A DNA stretch of 64,000 nucleotides. Origin: CAMCXE01 sp036520615. Its GTDB lineage: Bacteria > Pseudomonadota > Gammaproteobacteria > Pseudomonadales > Cellvibrionaceae. The position numbers were made by a program, and so were the translations under genes. Under the pieces are notes generated by a model. The model was not told the DNA's origin, did no database searches, and worked only from the letters and a program-made list of their open reading frames with translations. Positions 8,806 to 17,050 of this stretch are shown piece after piece (positions within the stretch are counted from its first letter, which is position 1; each line of letters opens with the position of its first letter). The stretch is from NCBI GenBank assembly GCA_036520615.1, contig DATDJI010000028.1, forward strand, positions 77,898-141,897, in the 5' to 3' direction.

Positions 8806-9473
8806 TGGACGGTGATATGCCAGCCAGGCTTCTGACGGGCTTTTACATACATGTCAAAATTTATTGCTTGCTGCTTAATAAGGGGATTTTCCCGAATGGA
8901 AGTTGCCAGTGGTGTTATGAGCGGGGGTTATTGTTGCGAGCGAGTTCAACGCGTAAATCAGCTTTAGGTTGGCGGTGAGCCTGCTCGGCCCGCATCAACC
9001 TACGTTCGTGTTTTTATAATCAAGGGAGGTGAGGTGAATATCGTATTGATAGACGTAAACGGATTTTTAAGAATCAGAGGGCGGCGTGGAGAGCTGTTAA
9101 TTTTTATTTTTTCCGGTTAACTCTGCGTATGCGGAAATTTTTGCGCGGTGGAAGGCGCCGCGTTTTTCCACCTAGCGAACACGATTTACCGGACAGCCAA
9201 GGATTAACGTAGGAATTTACCAGGCCTAGAAAATCAATAATAAAAATTGGAGGTTAGGTTATTTTATCGGCAGAATGTTTTCGGAAGAAAATCTCAAGAA
9301 GCGAATGGAAGGTTCGCGCATAAATCCCGTTTTTACGCGTTAATATTTCCAGACAAAACGCTGCGCGCTAATTTCAATCCAGCGGTGAAGGTACTTAAAT
9401 AAGTGGTTCATATCCCACCAAGCAAAAACGTTTTAACCCAAAGTTGCCCGTCGTCTGCCTCGGCTCGAAAACG
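8806..9473. other. Convergent intergenic region
   Basis: About 670 bp lie between the lipoprotein gene and the diguanylate cyclase gene, which converge. I see no coding signal and no clear intrinsic terminator for either gene. Confidence 0.3.
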
Positions 9474-9949
9474 TTAGTCGTCTTCGGCCATTTCCACGAG
9501 GTTACGCCCTCCCATCTTGGCTTTGTAAAGCGCAACGTCGGCTCGTTTAAATAAGGTGTCAAAATTATCACTGAGTTTGCCACAGGCAATACCGATGCTG
9601 ACCGTCACAGTTAGCGGCTGGCCGTGTGGCTCAAACCGGAGTTGCGCCACCGCCTCACGCAGTTTTTCGCCTATAACCCGCGCGGTGTCACCAGACACCT
9701 GTTCGCACACCAGCACAAACTCTTCACCACCCCAACGGGCCATATGGTCATTCGCCCGTACAGTGCGGCTAACAATTTCAGCGAATGTCCGCAATATGAG
9801 GTCTCCCACGTCGTGGCCCCGGGTGTCGTTTACCCGCTTGAAATGGTCGATGTCGAGTACCAGCAGGCTTATCTCAGTCGATTTTTCACCGGCTTTACAG
9901 CGACGCTCCAACACCTGTTGCAGGCCTGTGCGGTTGAGCAGGCCGGTTA
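9474..9949 (-). pseudogene. GGDEF diguanylate cyclase domain cut off by a frameshift
   Basis: About 156 codons encode a complete GGDEF domain in a frame different from the sensor half upstream. It starts at TGLLNRTGL, continues through LLVLDIDHFKRVND and the signature GGEEF, and ends in the expected K-A-K-x-G-x-N. An inhibitory I-site R-A-N-D sits five residues before GGEEF, so the intact enzyme would make c-di-GMP under product inhibition. The sensor half ends K-D-A-L-stop exactly where this begins. Removing the two bases TA from TTATAACC would join them as KDALTGLLNR, the normal junction. There is no good internal start, so the domain is probably not made unless frameshifting occurs or the indel is a sequencing error. 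Confidence 0.85.
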
Positions 9950-12733
9950 TAATGCATCCTTGGTGGATAACAGCTGATATTCCGAGGATTTTTTCCGTAG
10001 ATCTGTATACCGTTTGCGCAAATAAAAGCCTGCGACCACCAACAACGAGTAGCCAAAATATGCCCAACCGGTACGCCAGGGCGGCGGCGTAATCAGGATT
10101 TGAATTTGCGCGTCCTCGGCGCTAGGTACGCCGGCATTGGTCATGGCGCGCACGCGAAAGGTGTAGGTGCCTGGGTCCAGGTTGGTATAAGTCGCCGTGT
10201 GAACGGTACCGACATCGTTCCAGTCTTCATCAAACCCATCGAGCTTGTACCAATAGTGGTTCAGATGGGAGGAGGTAAAACTCAGCGCAGCGAAGTCAAA
10301 GGCGAACATCGCGTCTTTGTAGCTAAGGGTAAGTTTCCCGGTTTGCTCGATGGCCTTAGTGAGCATTGAACCGGGCGTGGTCAAGGTAACGTCACGATTG
10401 AGAATGCGCAGCGCGGTGACCACTATTTTGGGCGGCGTTCGGCTCTGCTCGACATTTTCCGGTTCGAAGACGGTAATCCCTTCTGTGCTGCCGATGTAGA
10501 GCTCGCCATTGTCCGCCAACAGTGAAGCATTGCGGTTGACATTGCTGCCTGCCAGCCCGTCAGATTTTCGCAGCACCTTGATGGCAAAACTTGCGGGGTC
10601 TATCCGCGCGAGCCCTGCTGGCGTGCCCGCCCAAATATAACCCTGGCGGTCTTCAATCAAGGTCGCCACATGTGTTGCGGGCAAGCCCTCGGTGAGGCTG
10701 AGATTACGGAATTGATCGGTTCCCGAAGCAAGAATATTGACACCGCCCTCCGCCGTTCCTACCCAGAGCCTACCGGCTTTATCCTCCAGCAGCGCAATAA
10801 CATTATTGTTGCTTAAGGAGTGTGGATTGGACGGGTCGTGGTGATAATGCTGAAACGATTGATCAATTTTGTTAAAACGATCAAGGCCATTCTTGGTGCC
10901 TATCCATAATTGGCCTTGGCGGTCAGGCAGAATTCGCCAAACATAATCGTAACTGAGTGAATTTGTGTTTTGAGGATTATGCAGAAAGTTACGAAAACTG
11001 TCGGTATCCCGCAAATACCGGCTCATGCCCCCGCCCTGGTCGATCGCACCTATCCATAGATCATTGTCCCGGTCGCGGACGACGCTCCATAAGTGCGCCC
11101 CAACGAGATTGTCCGGCTTGTCTGGCTCAGGAAAGTAGTTTTTGAATTTGCCAGTGCGTTTATCAAAACGGTGCAAACCGCCGGACCAGCTCGTCACCCA
11201 TATATCCCCATTGCTGTCTTCCGCTAACCCGGTAATGGCACCGAAGCGCAGGCTGTCCTTGTCTTTGGGATTGGGTTGGTAGTGCGTAAATTGACCGGTT
11301 TGTCTGTTATAGGCGTTCAGTCCTTTCTCCGTACCCATCCAGATAAGGCCTTCAGTATCCTGCAGTAATGAAAGAACGCCATTGTGATCAAGACTATTGG
11401 GGTTATCCGGCTGATGGGTAAGGATGCGAAAGGGTGCTTTACTGGCATCGTAAAAGCTAATACCCGCAGGCACCGCACCGATCCACAGATTGCCGGAGCG
11501 GTCTTCATATATACGACGCAGTTGATCGGAGTGGATGGTAGTACGGTCGTAGACGTGGTGGCGCAGGTGAAAGAAGGCGTCACTTTCCTCATGATATAAG
11601 GCTAGCCCACCGTGATCTGTAGCAATCCAAAGGTTTCCGCGCCCGTCGGCGTGAATGTCGCTGACGATATCGCTGCCAATGGTGCGAGGGTCGTCCTGGT
11701 CGTGGCGATAGGTTTTAAAACTGCGGCCATCTTCTAACATCCGCGCCAGGCCAAATCCTCGAGTAGCAATCCAGATTCTCCCTTTTTTGTCCTGAGCGAT
11801 GCGGTCAATGTAATTGTGCGCAAGGGAGTTGGGATCGGCCGCATCATGGGTCCAATGCGTAAAATTTCCGGAAACCGGGTCAAGACGACTGATACCACCG
11901 CCGGCCGTACCAATCCACAATTGGTCTTCGTTATCCACAAATAGGGTAGAGATACTGCTGGCGCCAAGACCGTTGGGCAGATTTGCGTCATGTTGGTAGT
12001 GCCGTACCGCATTGCGTTCGGGGTTGAAGACTGAAAGCCCGCCGCTAGTGCCAATGTAAAGGTTGTTATGGCTATCCACCGCTAGTGCGGAAACCAGATC
12101 CGAAAGGATCGATAGGCCGGTGCCTGCTTGGGAGGTCAGAGTCGTAAAGTCGTCCGTTTCACGGTTGTAGCGACTAAGGCCGCCGCCAGTCGCCAACCAC
12201 AGCACGCCATTGTGGTCTACCCGCATATCGCTTATCCATGTGCTGGCGAGCGCGCGGGGGTTTCTGGCATCGGCGGTATAAAATTTGAATAGATGCGCGT
12301 CGTATCTGGCTAGCCCGGAGTCACCGCCAAACCATAAAAATCCGGTGTCATCTTGCACAATGGAAAAAACGACACCAATGCCACCTTTTTCGTTTTCGTT
12401 CTCTCCTGTCAGTAGATGCTGAAAATGCATATTCTCTAGCAGCTGTCGGACATTTGCTTCGGTCTGAGCCTGAGCTCGCGTCGCGCAAACGGTTAGATTT
12501 AACAGCACCCAAAACAACAGGCTCAATAGATAATGATATTGCCTTGATGAGGATAAACCGAGCTCGAACGCGGACGGCCCACTGCAATAGTTTACCAACC
12601 TAACCAGGATCGGCAGCTGGCGACGCCTCCTCGCGCTGGGCGGTGCGTGTTGGTGTTGGTATGAATTGCGCTGCCTCAATGGCTCTTTACCTTTACTTCT
12701 TAGAAGAAGGAACTGCTTGGACGCAGGCCTCAT
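9947..12733 (-). CDS. Periplasmic beta-propeller sensor half of a diguanylate cyclase (frameshifted)
   Basis: This 928-residue reading encodes the N-terminal part of a hybrid sensor. After an unlikely 60-residue extension comes a hydrophobic signal segment ending ATRAQA. Then about 700 residues of two-component-regulator propeller repeats follow, with recurrent WIGT--GL-R- motifs. Next is a Y_Y_Y domain around residues 800-880 (YWYKLDGFDEDW, YTFRVRA) and one membrane segment (AYFGYSLLVVAGFYL). It ends in a short linker at a TAA. Proteins of this layout sense periplasmic ligands, often glycans, and signal through the C-terminal domain. Here that domain is the GGDEF in another frame at 9474-9949. 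The true start is uncertain; a TTG or GTG close to the signal segment is more plausible than 12733. The product alone would be a membrane-anchored sensor without output. Confidence 0.8.
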   Translation of the reverse strand: MRPASKQFLLLRSKGKEPLRQRNSYQHQHAPPSARRRRQLPILVRLVNYCSGPSAFELGLSSSRQYHYLLSLLFWVLLNLTVCATRAQAQTEANVRQLLENMHFQHLLTGENENEKGGIGVVFSIVQDDTGFLWFGGDSGLARYDAHLFKFYTADARNPRALASTWISDMRVDHNGVLWLATGGGLSRYNRETDDFTTLTSQAGTGLSILSDLVSALAVDSHNNLYIGTSGGLSVFNPERNAVRHYQHDANLPNGLGASSISTLFVDNEDQLWIGTAGGGISRLDPVSGNFTHWTHDAADPNSLAHNYIDRIAQDKKGRIWIATRGFGLARMLEDGRSFKTYRHDQDDPRTIGSDIVSDIHADGRGNLWIATDHGGLALYHEESDAFFHLRHHVYDRTTIHSDQLRRIYEDRSGNLWIGAVPAGISFYDASKAPFRILTHQPDNPNSLDHNGVLSLLQDTEGLIWMGTEKGLNAYNRQTGQFTHYQPNPKDKDSLRFGAITGLAEDSNGDIWVTSWSGGLHRFDKRTGKFKNYFPEPDKPDNLVGAHLWSVVRDRDNDLWIGAIDQGGGMSRYLRDTDSFRNFLHNPQNTNSLSYDYVWRILPDRQGQLWIGTKNGLDRFNKIDQSFQHYHHDPSNPHSLSNNNVIALLEDKAGRLWVGTAEGGVNILASGTDQFRNLSLTEGLPATHVATLIEDRQGYIWAGTPAGLARIDPASFAIKVLRKSDGLAGSNVNRNASLLADNGELYIGSTEGITVFEPENVEQSRTPPKIVVTALRILNRDVTLTTPGSMLTKAIEQTGKLTLSYKDAMFAFDFAALSFTSSHLNHYWYKLDGFDEDWNDVGTVHTATYTNLDPGTYTFRVRAMTNAGVPSAEDAQIQILITPPPWRTGWAYFGYSLLVVAGFYLRKRYTDLRKKSSEYQLLSTKDAL

Positions 12734-13187
12734 TCAAAGTAAAGCACAAGTCAATCCTAAGAGAGCTCGTAAATAAGATTCTTTGGGACTAGCCGAAGGC
12801 ATTTTTGGTATTAGCGGTGAGCGTTTTGCCTGGAAAAGTGAATAGACGCAATCTAACGGGATGATTAGCGAGAAGAAAAATTAAGAATCCTATACTGCCC
12901 TTGCGCACAAGAAAAGGTTGGGAGCCGTAATATAGTTAAGAAAGCCATCGTACCCTGGATCGCTTGGCGTAGTAGTCACTTGCAGCCTACTTACAGAGCG
13001 TTATGAGTGGGGTTGTTTTTAGGTGAAGGCCCGATCCCTAGACTGGGCTCGACGCTCGGCCAGCTCCCACCTACCTTCTCCGCCCATGGAGTTGTAAAAG
13101 TCCCCACCGTTGGATGATCGTTCTATTCGAATAAAAATAAAAAACCCGCACTATGCGGGTTCGTGTTACATCAAATTAAAAAGTTAT
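12734..13187. other. Intergenic region upstream of the sensor gene
   Basis: About 450 bp. It must hold the promoter for the leftward sensor gene and contains the terminator of the leftward pair at 13188-15148. I see no ORF with coding features. Confidence 0.35.
13131..13160 (-). terminator. Rho-independent terminator of the 13188-15148 pair
   Basis: On the minus strand ACCCGC-ATAGT-GCGGGT is followed by a T-rich run (TTTTTATTTTTAT). It lies just after the stop at 13188 and closes the two-gene unit. Confidence 0.88.
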
Positions 13188-14111
13188 TTAAGGGTTCGCC
13201 ACTACCACCGTTGGCACATAGGGTGACGAAGCGAAACTCGGCATAGTGGTAGTAGCGTCCCGTTTAAAGCCCGCTGTTATGCCCATACACGCATACATTT
13301 GCGCAGCGTATTGGCATTTGCGGCCTACACTCGCTTCCACAAAATATACCAGCGTCACATCAAGCGCTTGCCCTGCATCGTAGCTGCCCATGCCAGCAGT
13401 TACCCATTTGCCGCTGGCTTTTTCTGTCGCTTTATCAAAAGCCCAGTTGGTGCCAAAAATATCAATTTCATATTCCGAGGCGTTATTCGGGGTTTGCGGT
13501 GCAACACGATCCGCTTCACTCCACCACACGGGAAAACCATTCACTAATAATTGCACTTTAACGCGAGCTTGATAGGGGCCTTTGCCGCTAAATTCGAAAC
13601 GGCCATCCATATAGGCTTCCGGTATGCGAAATTTTAAACTGACATTGCGTTTACCATTGCCCGGAACCTGGTACTGCGTGCGCCAAGAAGCTGAAGCTTG
13701 GCCGCTGGTTAAGCCGTTTAACACAATATTTAATGCCGGAACACCCGCCTCACCCATGCGAGCCCAACCTTGGGCAGTGTCTTCCGCTTTGGTGAAATCA
13801 ATAGGGCCAAGTTGCTGAATATCGGCGGCCGGTATGCCTTGATTGGGATCGTAGGCCAGGTTATCAATTAATACATCATATTTTGCTAAAACCTGATTGC
13901 CTTCACCACGGGCGGCTTGCTCGCGGGTTTTGGTGTTGGTTTGGGTATTCTCAATTAAATAATGTACCGCTGTTTTGTAATTGAGATTATTTAGCGGTGT
14001 AATAATCGATAAATTATATTGCTCAATGGGTAAATCGTAGTCACTGGCAAGCCCAGCCAAAACGGATGTGCTGGTACAAGCCAAAACTGCTGAAAATAAT
14101 AAATGTCGCAT
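13188..14111 (-). CDS. Secreted protein of unknown function (paralogue 2)
   Basis: The protein has 307 residues with a clear signal peptide (MRHLLFSAVLACTSTSVLAG, cleavage near residue 20). I recognise no family. The C-terminal half (about 150-290) resembles that of the preceding gene product. Both have a beta-strand block (SLKFRIPEAY here, FFVRFKAPAN there), then L-V-N-G-F-P-V-W here against L-V-D-G-L-P-I-W there, then a long strand before a cysteine. AGGAGG lies within the last bases of the upstream gene, 5 bp away, so the pair is one transcript. The repeated beta-strand domain suggests a secreted binding or structural protein. It could be a sugar-binding or spore-coat-like module, but that is not shown. 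Confidence 0.85.
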   Translation of the reverse strand: MRHLLFSAVLACTSTSVLAGLASDYDLPIEQYNLSIITPLNNLNYKTAVHYLIENTQTNTKTREQAARGEGNQVLAKYDVLIDNLAYDPNQGIPAADIQQLGPIDFTKAEDTAQGWARMGEAGVPALNIVLNGLTSGQASASWRTQYQVPGNGKRNVSLKFRIPEAYMDGRFEFSGKGPYQARVKVQLLVNGFPVWWSEADRVAPQTPNNASEYEIDIFGTNWAFDKATEKASGKWVTAGMGSYDAGQALDVTLVYFVEASVGRKCQYAAQMYACMGITAGFKRDATTTMPSFASSPYVPTVVVANP

Positions 14112-14116
14112 GGTAA

Positions 14117-15148
14117 TTAACCTCCTAGTCTAGCGGCGCCAACGCCGTTGGCTTCTAATAAAAAATAATAAAGTGGTAATGCTGCTGTGGAATAAATTTC
14201 GAAAGGTGCGTTACCGCTGGATGCCGGTGGCAATTCACGTCCACCACCCATAACCTGGCAATAACGAATATAAGTATTGGTTGGATAATAAGAATAAAAA
14301 TCTTGTCCGCAATCCGGCGCGTTAGTTTCTACGTCCGCTTGAATTAAATAATCCAAATCAAAGTTAGCGCCAGAGGTATAACGGCCAATATAAACGGTAT
14401 AAATATCGTCCGAGGAATCTTCCCCCCAGCTAACCGGCAGGCCATTACTATTGGATACCGCATCCTTACGGTGTAAGGAATTGGCTGTCTGCCAAATGGG
14501 TAAACCGTCGACTAGAACTTCTGCGCTGGAGCGTGCAATACCTTCGTTGTCGCCAACAGGTACTGGTTCATTGCCTGATGGGCCGCCCACTTCATAGGCG
14601 CGCTGAAAATTATTTCTATTGGCGGGCGCTTTAAAGCGCACAAAAAAATCGCGCGATGCTGCCGCCTGATTTTGTACGCGAACATGGTAGGAAACACTGG
14701 TGGATAATTTGCCAGTTTTTTGTACCGAGGCCCTCACACTTTTATCATTGCCAGAAAATACCACGGACGATTTTCGCAAGTAATTAGTATCGTAAAGAAT
14801 CACGTCATCGTCATAAGTGGTTTCATCTGTGGGCGCCAAATCTACCAGCGAAAATGTAAAAGGGCTTGGCGCTGTGGTGGTGCCCGTACCAGGCCAGGCA
14901 CTGGGGTATAAAGTAAAACTGCCCGCTGCGGTTTTGCGCCCGGCTGAGCGCTGCCAATAACGACAGGCCGTACCGCAAGGCAATTTACCCGCGTTGGTAT
15001 ACGCATTCCATTGAATATTGGTGCCGCTGCCCTGGGCCGCTAATGAACGATTAATGGTGTGTGGCTCAGGCAGTGCAACACTTAAATTGGCCAGGGATAA
15101 CCCCAGAACGGCCGCTGCTAAACTCGGCCAGGATAAAACACGTATCAT
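14117..15148 (-). CDS. Secreted protein of unknown function (paralogue 1)
   Basis: The protein has 343 residues with a signal peptide (hydrophobic core LAAAVLGLSLANL, cleavage after about SVA). AAGGAGG lies 6 nt before the ATG at 15148. Four or more cysteines in the mature chain (C-G-T-A-C near residue 60 and a cluster near 280-295) could form disulfides. Its C-terminal half is related to the next gene product, but the N-terminal halves differ. No catalytic motif is visible. It is first in a two-gene operon ended by the terminator at 13131-13160. Confidence 0.85.
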   Translation of the reverse strand: MIRVLSWPSLAAAVLGLSLANLSVALPEPHTINRSLAAQGSGTNIQWNAYTNAGKLPCGTACRYWQRSAGRKTAAGSFTLYPSAWPGTGTTTAPSPFTFSLVDLAPTDETTYDDDVILYDTNYLRKSSVVFSGNDKSVRASVQKTGKLSTSVSYHVRVQNQAAASRDFFVRFKAPANRNNFQRAYEVGGPSGNEPVPVGDNEGIARSSAEVLVDGLPIWQTANSLHRKDAVSNSNGLPVSWGEDSSDDIYTVYIGRYTSGANFDLDYLIQADVETNAPDCGQDFYSYYPTNTYIRYCQVMGGGRELPPASSGNAPFEIYSTAALPLYYFLLEANGVGAARLGG

Positions 15149-15377
15149 AAAAAGCCTCCTTGAAAATTAAATGAAAAATTAACCATCGCTAAGGTGTTGC
15201 GCGGTAGACAACTATTATGAAGAGAGGCGAGTGGGATGGCAGGGAAAAAAGCCGCAGCAGAAATGTGAAAAAATACCCTTTCGATTTTATGGCGAATTAA
15301 AAGATGTTTTTAAGAAATTTGGGCTTATGAACAATCGTCTATAAATAAATAGGGAAACTTAACGCCTAGTTCGCGCT

Positions 15378-15476
15378 GTAATACATAAGGTGTGCGCGAA
15401 GGTAAATAGCCGTGATGGTTTTAATCTGTACGGTAGTGGGTGGAACCTGATGTTGCTGATTACTCGGTTTAAATAC
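15378..15476 (+). pseudogene. Relic of the small exported immunity-like gene at 4356-4673
   Basis: About 80 nt here align with the end of the 4356-4673 gene and its 3' flank (about 4611-4690) at roughly 80 percent identity by eye with two small gaps. Shared blocks include CGCGAAGGTAAATA, GGTTTTAATC and the post-stop ACTCGGTTTAAATAC. Read in the original frame it gives H-K-V-C-A-K-V-N-S-R-D-G-F-N, against Y-I-K-I-A-K-V-N-N-C-N-G-F-N. The original stop is lost and no start or signal peptide precedes it. This is a dead fragment of a homologous gene plus its downstream sequence. Confidence 0.65.
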
Positions 15477-15618
15477 TGCTCGCATTCTTTCCCGAAAAAG
15501 CTAGGGCGCTTCAACCGGTCTTTACGGGTTATTTTGGATTGGCTCACTTCACCTTTGTGAAGAATTTCTCGTCGTGCGTAAATAACCCACAAAGCGGCCA
15601 AACCGAATGCGAACTCAA

Positions 15619-15647
15619 TTGACAATGCTTATCATTTAGAATAATCT
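15619..15647 (+). promoter_or_regulatory. bfd promoter with Fur-box-like sequence
   Basis: TTGACA at 15619-15624 is a perfect -35 hexamer. AATAAT at 15640-15645 (15-bp spacing) or TAATCT at 15642-15647 (17-bp) can serve as -10. The overlapping GACAATGCTTATCATTT resembles a Fur box, whose core is GATAATGATAATCATTATC. Iron repression of bfd by Fur is known in other gammaproteobacteria and would be expected here. Confidence 0.55.
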
Positions 15648-15676
15648 GATTCTATAGTAGTCAGAGAGGTCGCTTT

Positions 15677-15874
15677 ATGTACGTTTGTCTTTGCCAAGGG
15701 GTTACGGATCACCAAATTCGCCAATCAATTGATTCTGGCGCGGACACGTTGCGTGCATTGCGCCAGCAGTTGGGTGTAATGGCCCAGTGTGGCAAATGCG
15801 GATGTATGACCAAAGAATTGTTATTACAAGCTCTGAACGAGCGCGATAGCGGTACCTTCTATCAAGTTGCCTAA
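15677..15874 (+). CDS. bfd: Bacterioferritin-associated ferredoxin
   Basis: This 65-residue protein is the [2Fe-2S] ferredoxin that reduces the heme of bacterioferritin and releases stored iron. The four ligand cysteines are at 4, 6, 38 and 41 in the family arrangement C-x-C and C-x-x-C, and the extra Cys43 is common. Length matches the family (about 64). GAGAGG precedes the ATG at 15677. It lies just upstream of bfr in the same direction but 163 bp apart, with separate regulatory sequence in between. Confidence 0.95.
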   Translation: MYVCLCQGVTDHQIRQSIDSGADTLRALRQQLGVMAQCGKCGCMTKELLLQALNERDSGTFYQVA

Positions 15875-15991
15875 AGCTTTAACGCCCGGATTTCGAGTTT
15901 TTACTTAATGCTTTGGATACCGCTCTAAAGCAGCTTAAGCCTATTAGAAACACTTGTTGACACTGCAATCTGCCGCCTCCACACTCCTGGC

Positions 15992-16019
15992 CTAACTCCC
16001 TACCTGGGTAGGGTAAATA
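15992..16019 (+). promoter_or_regulatory. MerR-type operator-like dyad upstream of bfr
   Basis: CCCTACC-TG-GGTAGGG (15998-16013) is a perfect 7-bp inverted repeat with a 2-nt centre, preceded by CTAACT and followed by TAAATA. The layout resembles the mercury-operon operator, where the dyad sits in a 19-bp spacer between -35 and -10. A MerR-family regulator of bfr is inferred; no regulator gene is next to it. Confidence 0.4.
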
Positions 16020-16037
16020 GCCAAGTGGAGGAATTTT

Positions 16038-16514
16038 ATGAAAGGCGACCCTCAAGTAATTGCCCATCTGAACACGATTCTCGGCAACGAATTGATTGCC
16101 ATTAACCAGTATTTTTTACACGCCAAAATGTATAAAAACTGGGGTTTAAAAGCTTTAGCCAAACACGAATACCATGAATCGATTGATGAGATGAAACACG
16201 CTGACGTGTTAATCGATCGCATTTTATTTTTAGATGGCCTACCTAATTTGCAGGATCTGGGTAAGTTATTGGTTGGTGAAAATACTGAAGAAATATTGCG
16301 CTGCGATTTACGCTTAGAAAATAAGGCAATTCCCGATTTAAAAGAAGCCATCGCCTATTGTGAGACCGTGCGCGATTACGGCAGCCGCGACCTGCTGCAA
16401 CGTATTTTAGATTCAGAAGAAGAACACGTGGATTGGTTGGAAACTCAGTTGAGTTTAATTGGCCAGGTAGGATTGCAAAATTATTTGCAAACTCAGATGG
16501 AAGCGGCTTCTTAA
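16038..16514 (+). CDS. bfr: Bacterioferritin
   Basis: The 158-residue iron-storage protein of the 24-mer heme-containing ferritin family, cytoplasmic. All ferroxidase ligands are in canonical places: E18, E51, H54, E94, E127 and H130. Met52 is the heme-binding methionine, so this is an active heme-type subunit. GGAGG lies about 8 nt before the ATG at 16038. It works with Bfd encoded just upstream: Bfr oxidises and stores iron, and Bfd mobilises it. Confidence 0.97.
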   Translation: MKGDPQVIAHLNTILGNELIAINQYFLHAKMYKNWGLKALAKHEYHESIDEMKHADVLIDRILFLDGLPNLQDLGKLLVGENTEEILRCDLRLENKAIPDLKEAIAYCETVRDYGSRDLLQRILDSEEEHVDWLETQLSLIGQVGLQNYLQTQMEAAS

Positions 16515-17050
16515 TCTTTGATACAACAGGCATAGCCAATTTAGCAGCCATAATTAACGGTCGGAAGCAGTGAATCTTTCGGCTCGTTATTAGCGCCTTA
16601 ACGCCAAACTTCTGAAAATTACCTTCCCAAAAAACACTTCGCTATGTATTGCCTAAATTAAGGCACGTTTACACGATTCCTCCCTCACCGCTCAGCATGT
16701 CGAAAGCTTTCCCGCTACGACACGCTTGCCCGCGCGAAATTTATCCCTATCTGTTGGCATCTGGACGAGCATTTGTTTGGCGGACGATGTTCTGTAATTT
16801 GAGGCGTTGTAGTCCTCAACTCTTCTAGGTTCGGGATTGCTTAACAAGCTCTCGCTCACGCTGGTCTTTATTCCTTCCTGAACTACACTCAAGCGTATCT
16901 AGACCCAGTTCGCCTAACCAAATCTTTGCATTTCAGCCAGCGGCGCCATTTTGGACTGCGAGGGCGGCTGGTCGTGTGGGTCATTTGCGCGTCTTTTGTT
17001 TTGCGCCAGGGCTTTTTGCTTGAAAGGCGCAGGTACAGCGAGAAAACATT
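16515..17050. other. Intergenic region before the pilus cluster
   Basis: About 535 bp. I see no coding signal, no clear terminator after bfr and no confident promoter, although the promoter of the pilus operon starting at 17051 should be here. Confidence 0.3.

Larger units (their letters stand above)
15149..15676. other. Divergent intergenic region holding a gene relic and the bfd promoter
   Basis: About 530 bp between the leftward secreted pair and bfd. It contains the degenerate fragment described at 15378-15476 and the bfd promoter with a Fur-like site. The rest has no coding signal. Confidence 0.5.

Noticed and set aside
3334..8981. A shared 12-mer GTTGGCGGTGAG at 3334 and 8970, each followed by hairpin-like sequence, considered as integron attC-like sites
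   Set aside because: Many 12-mer pairs are expected by chance in 64 kb, and the ends do not show the attC order of AAC core to GTT core.
9556..10092. 178-codon rightward ORF antisense to the GGDEF domain
   Set aside because: Ser/Arg-rich translation typical of a shadow frame; the opposite strand encodes a complete GGDEF domain.
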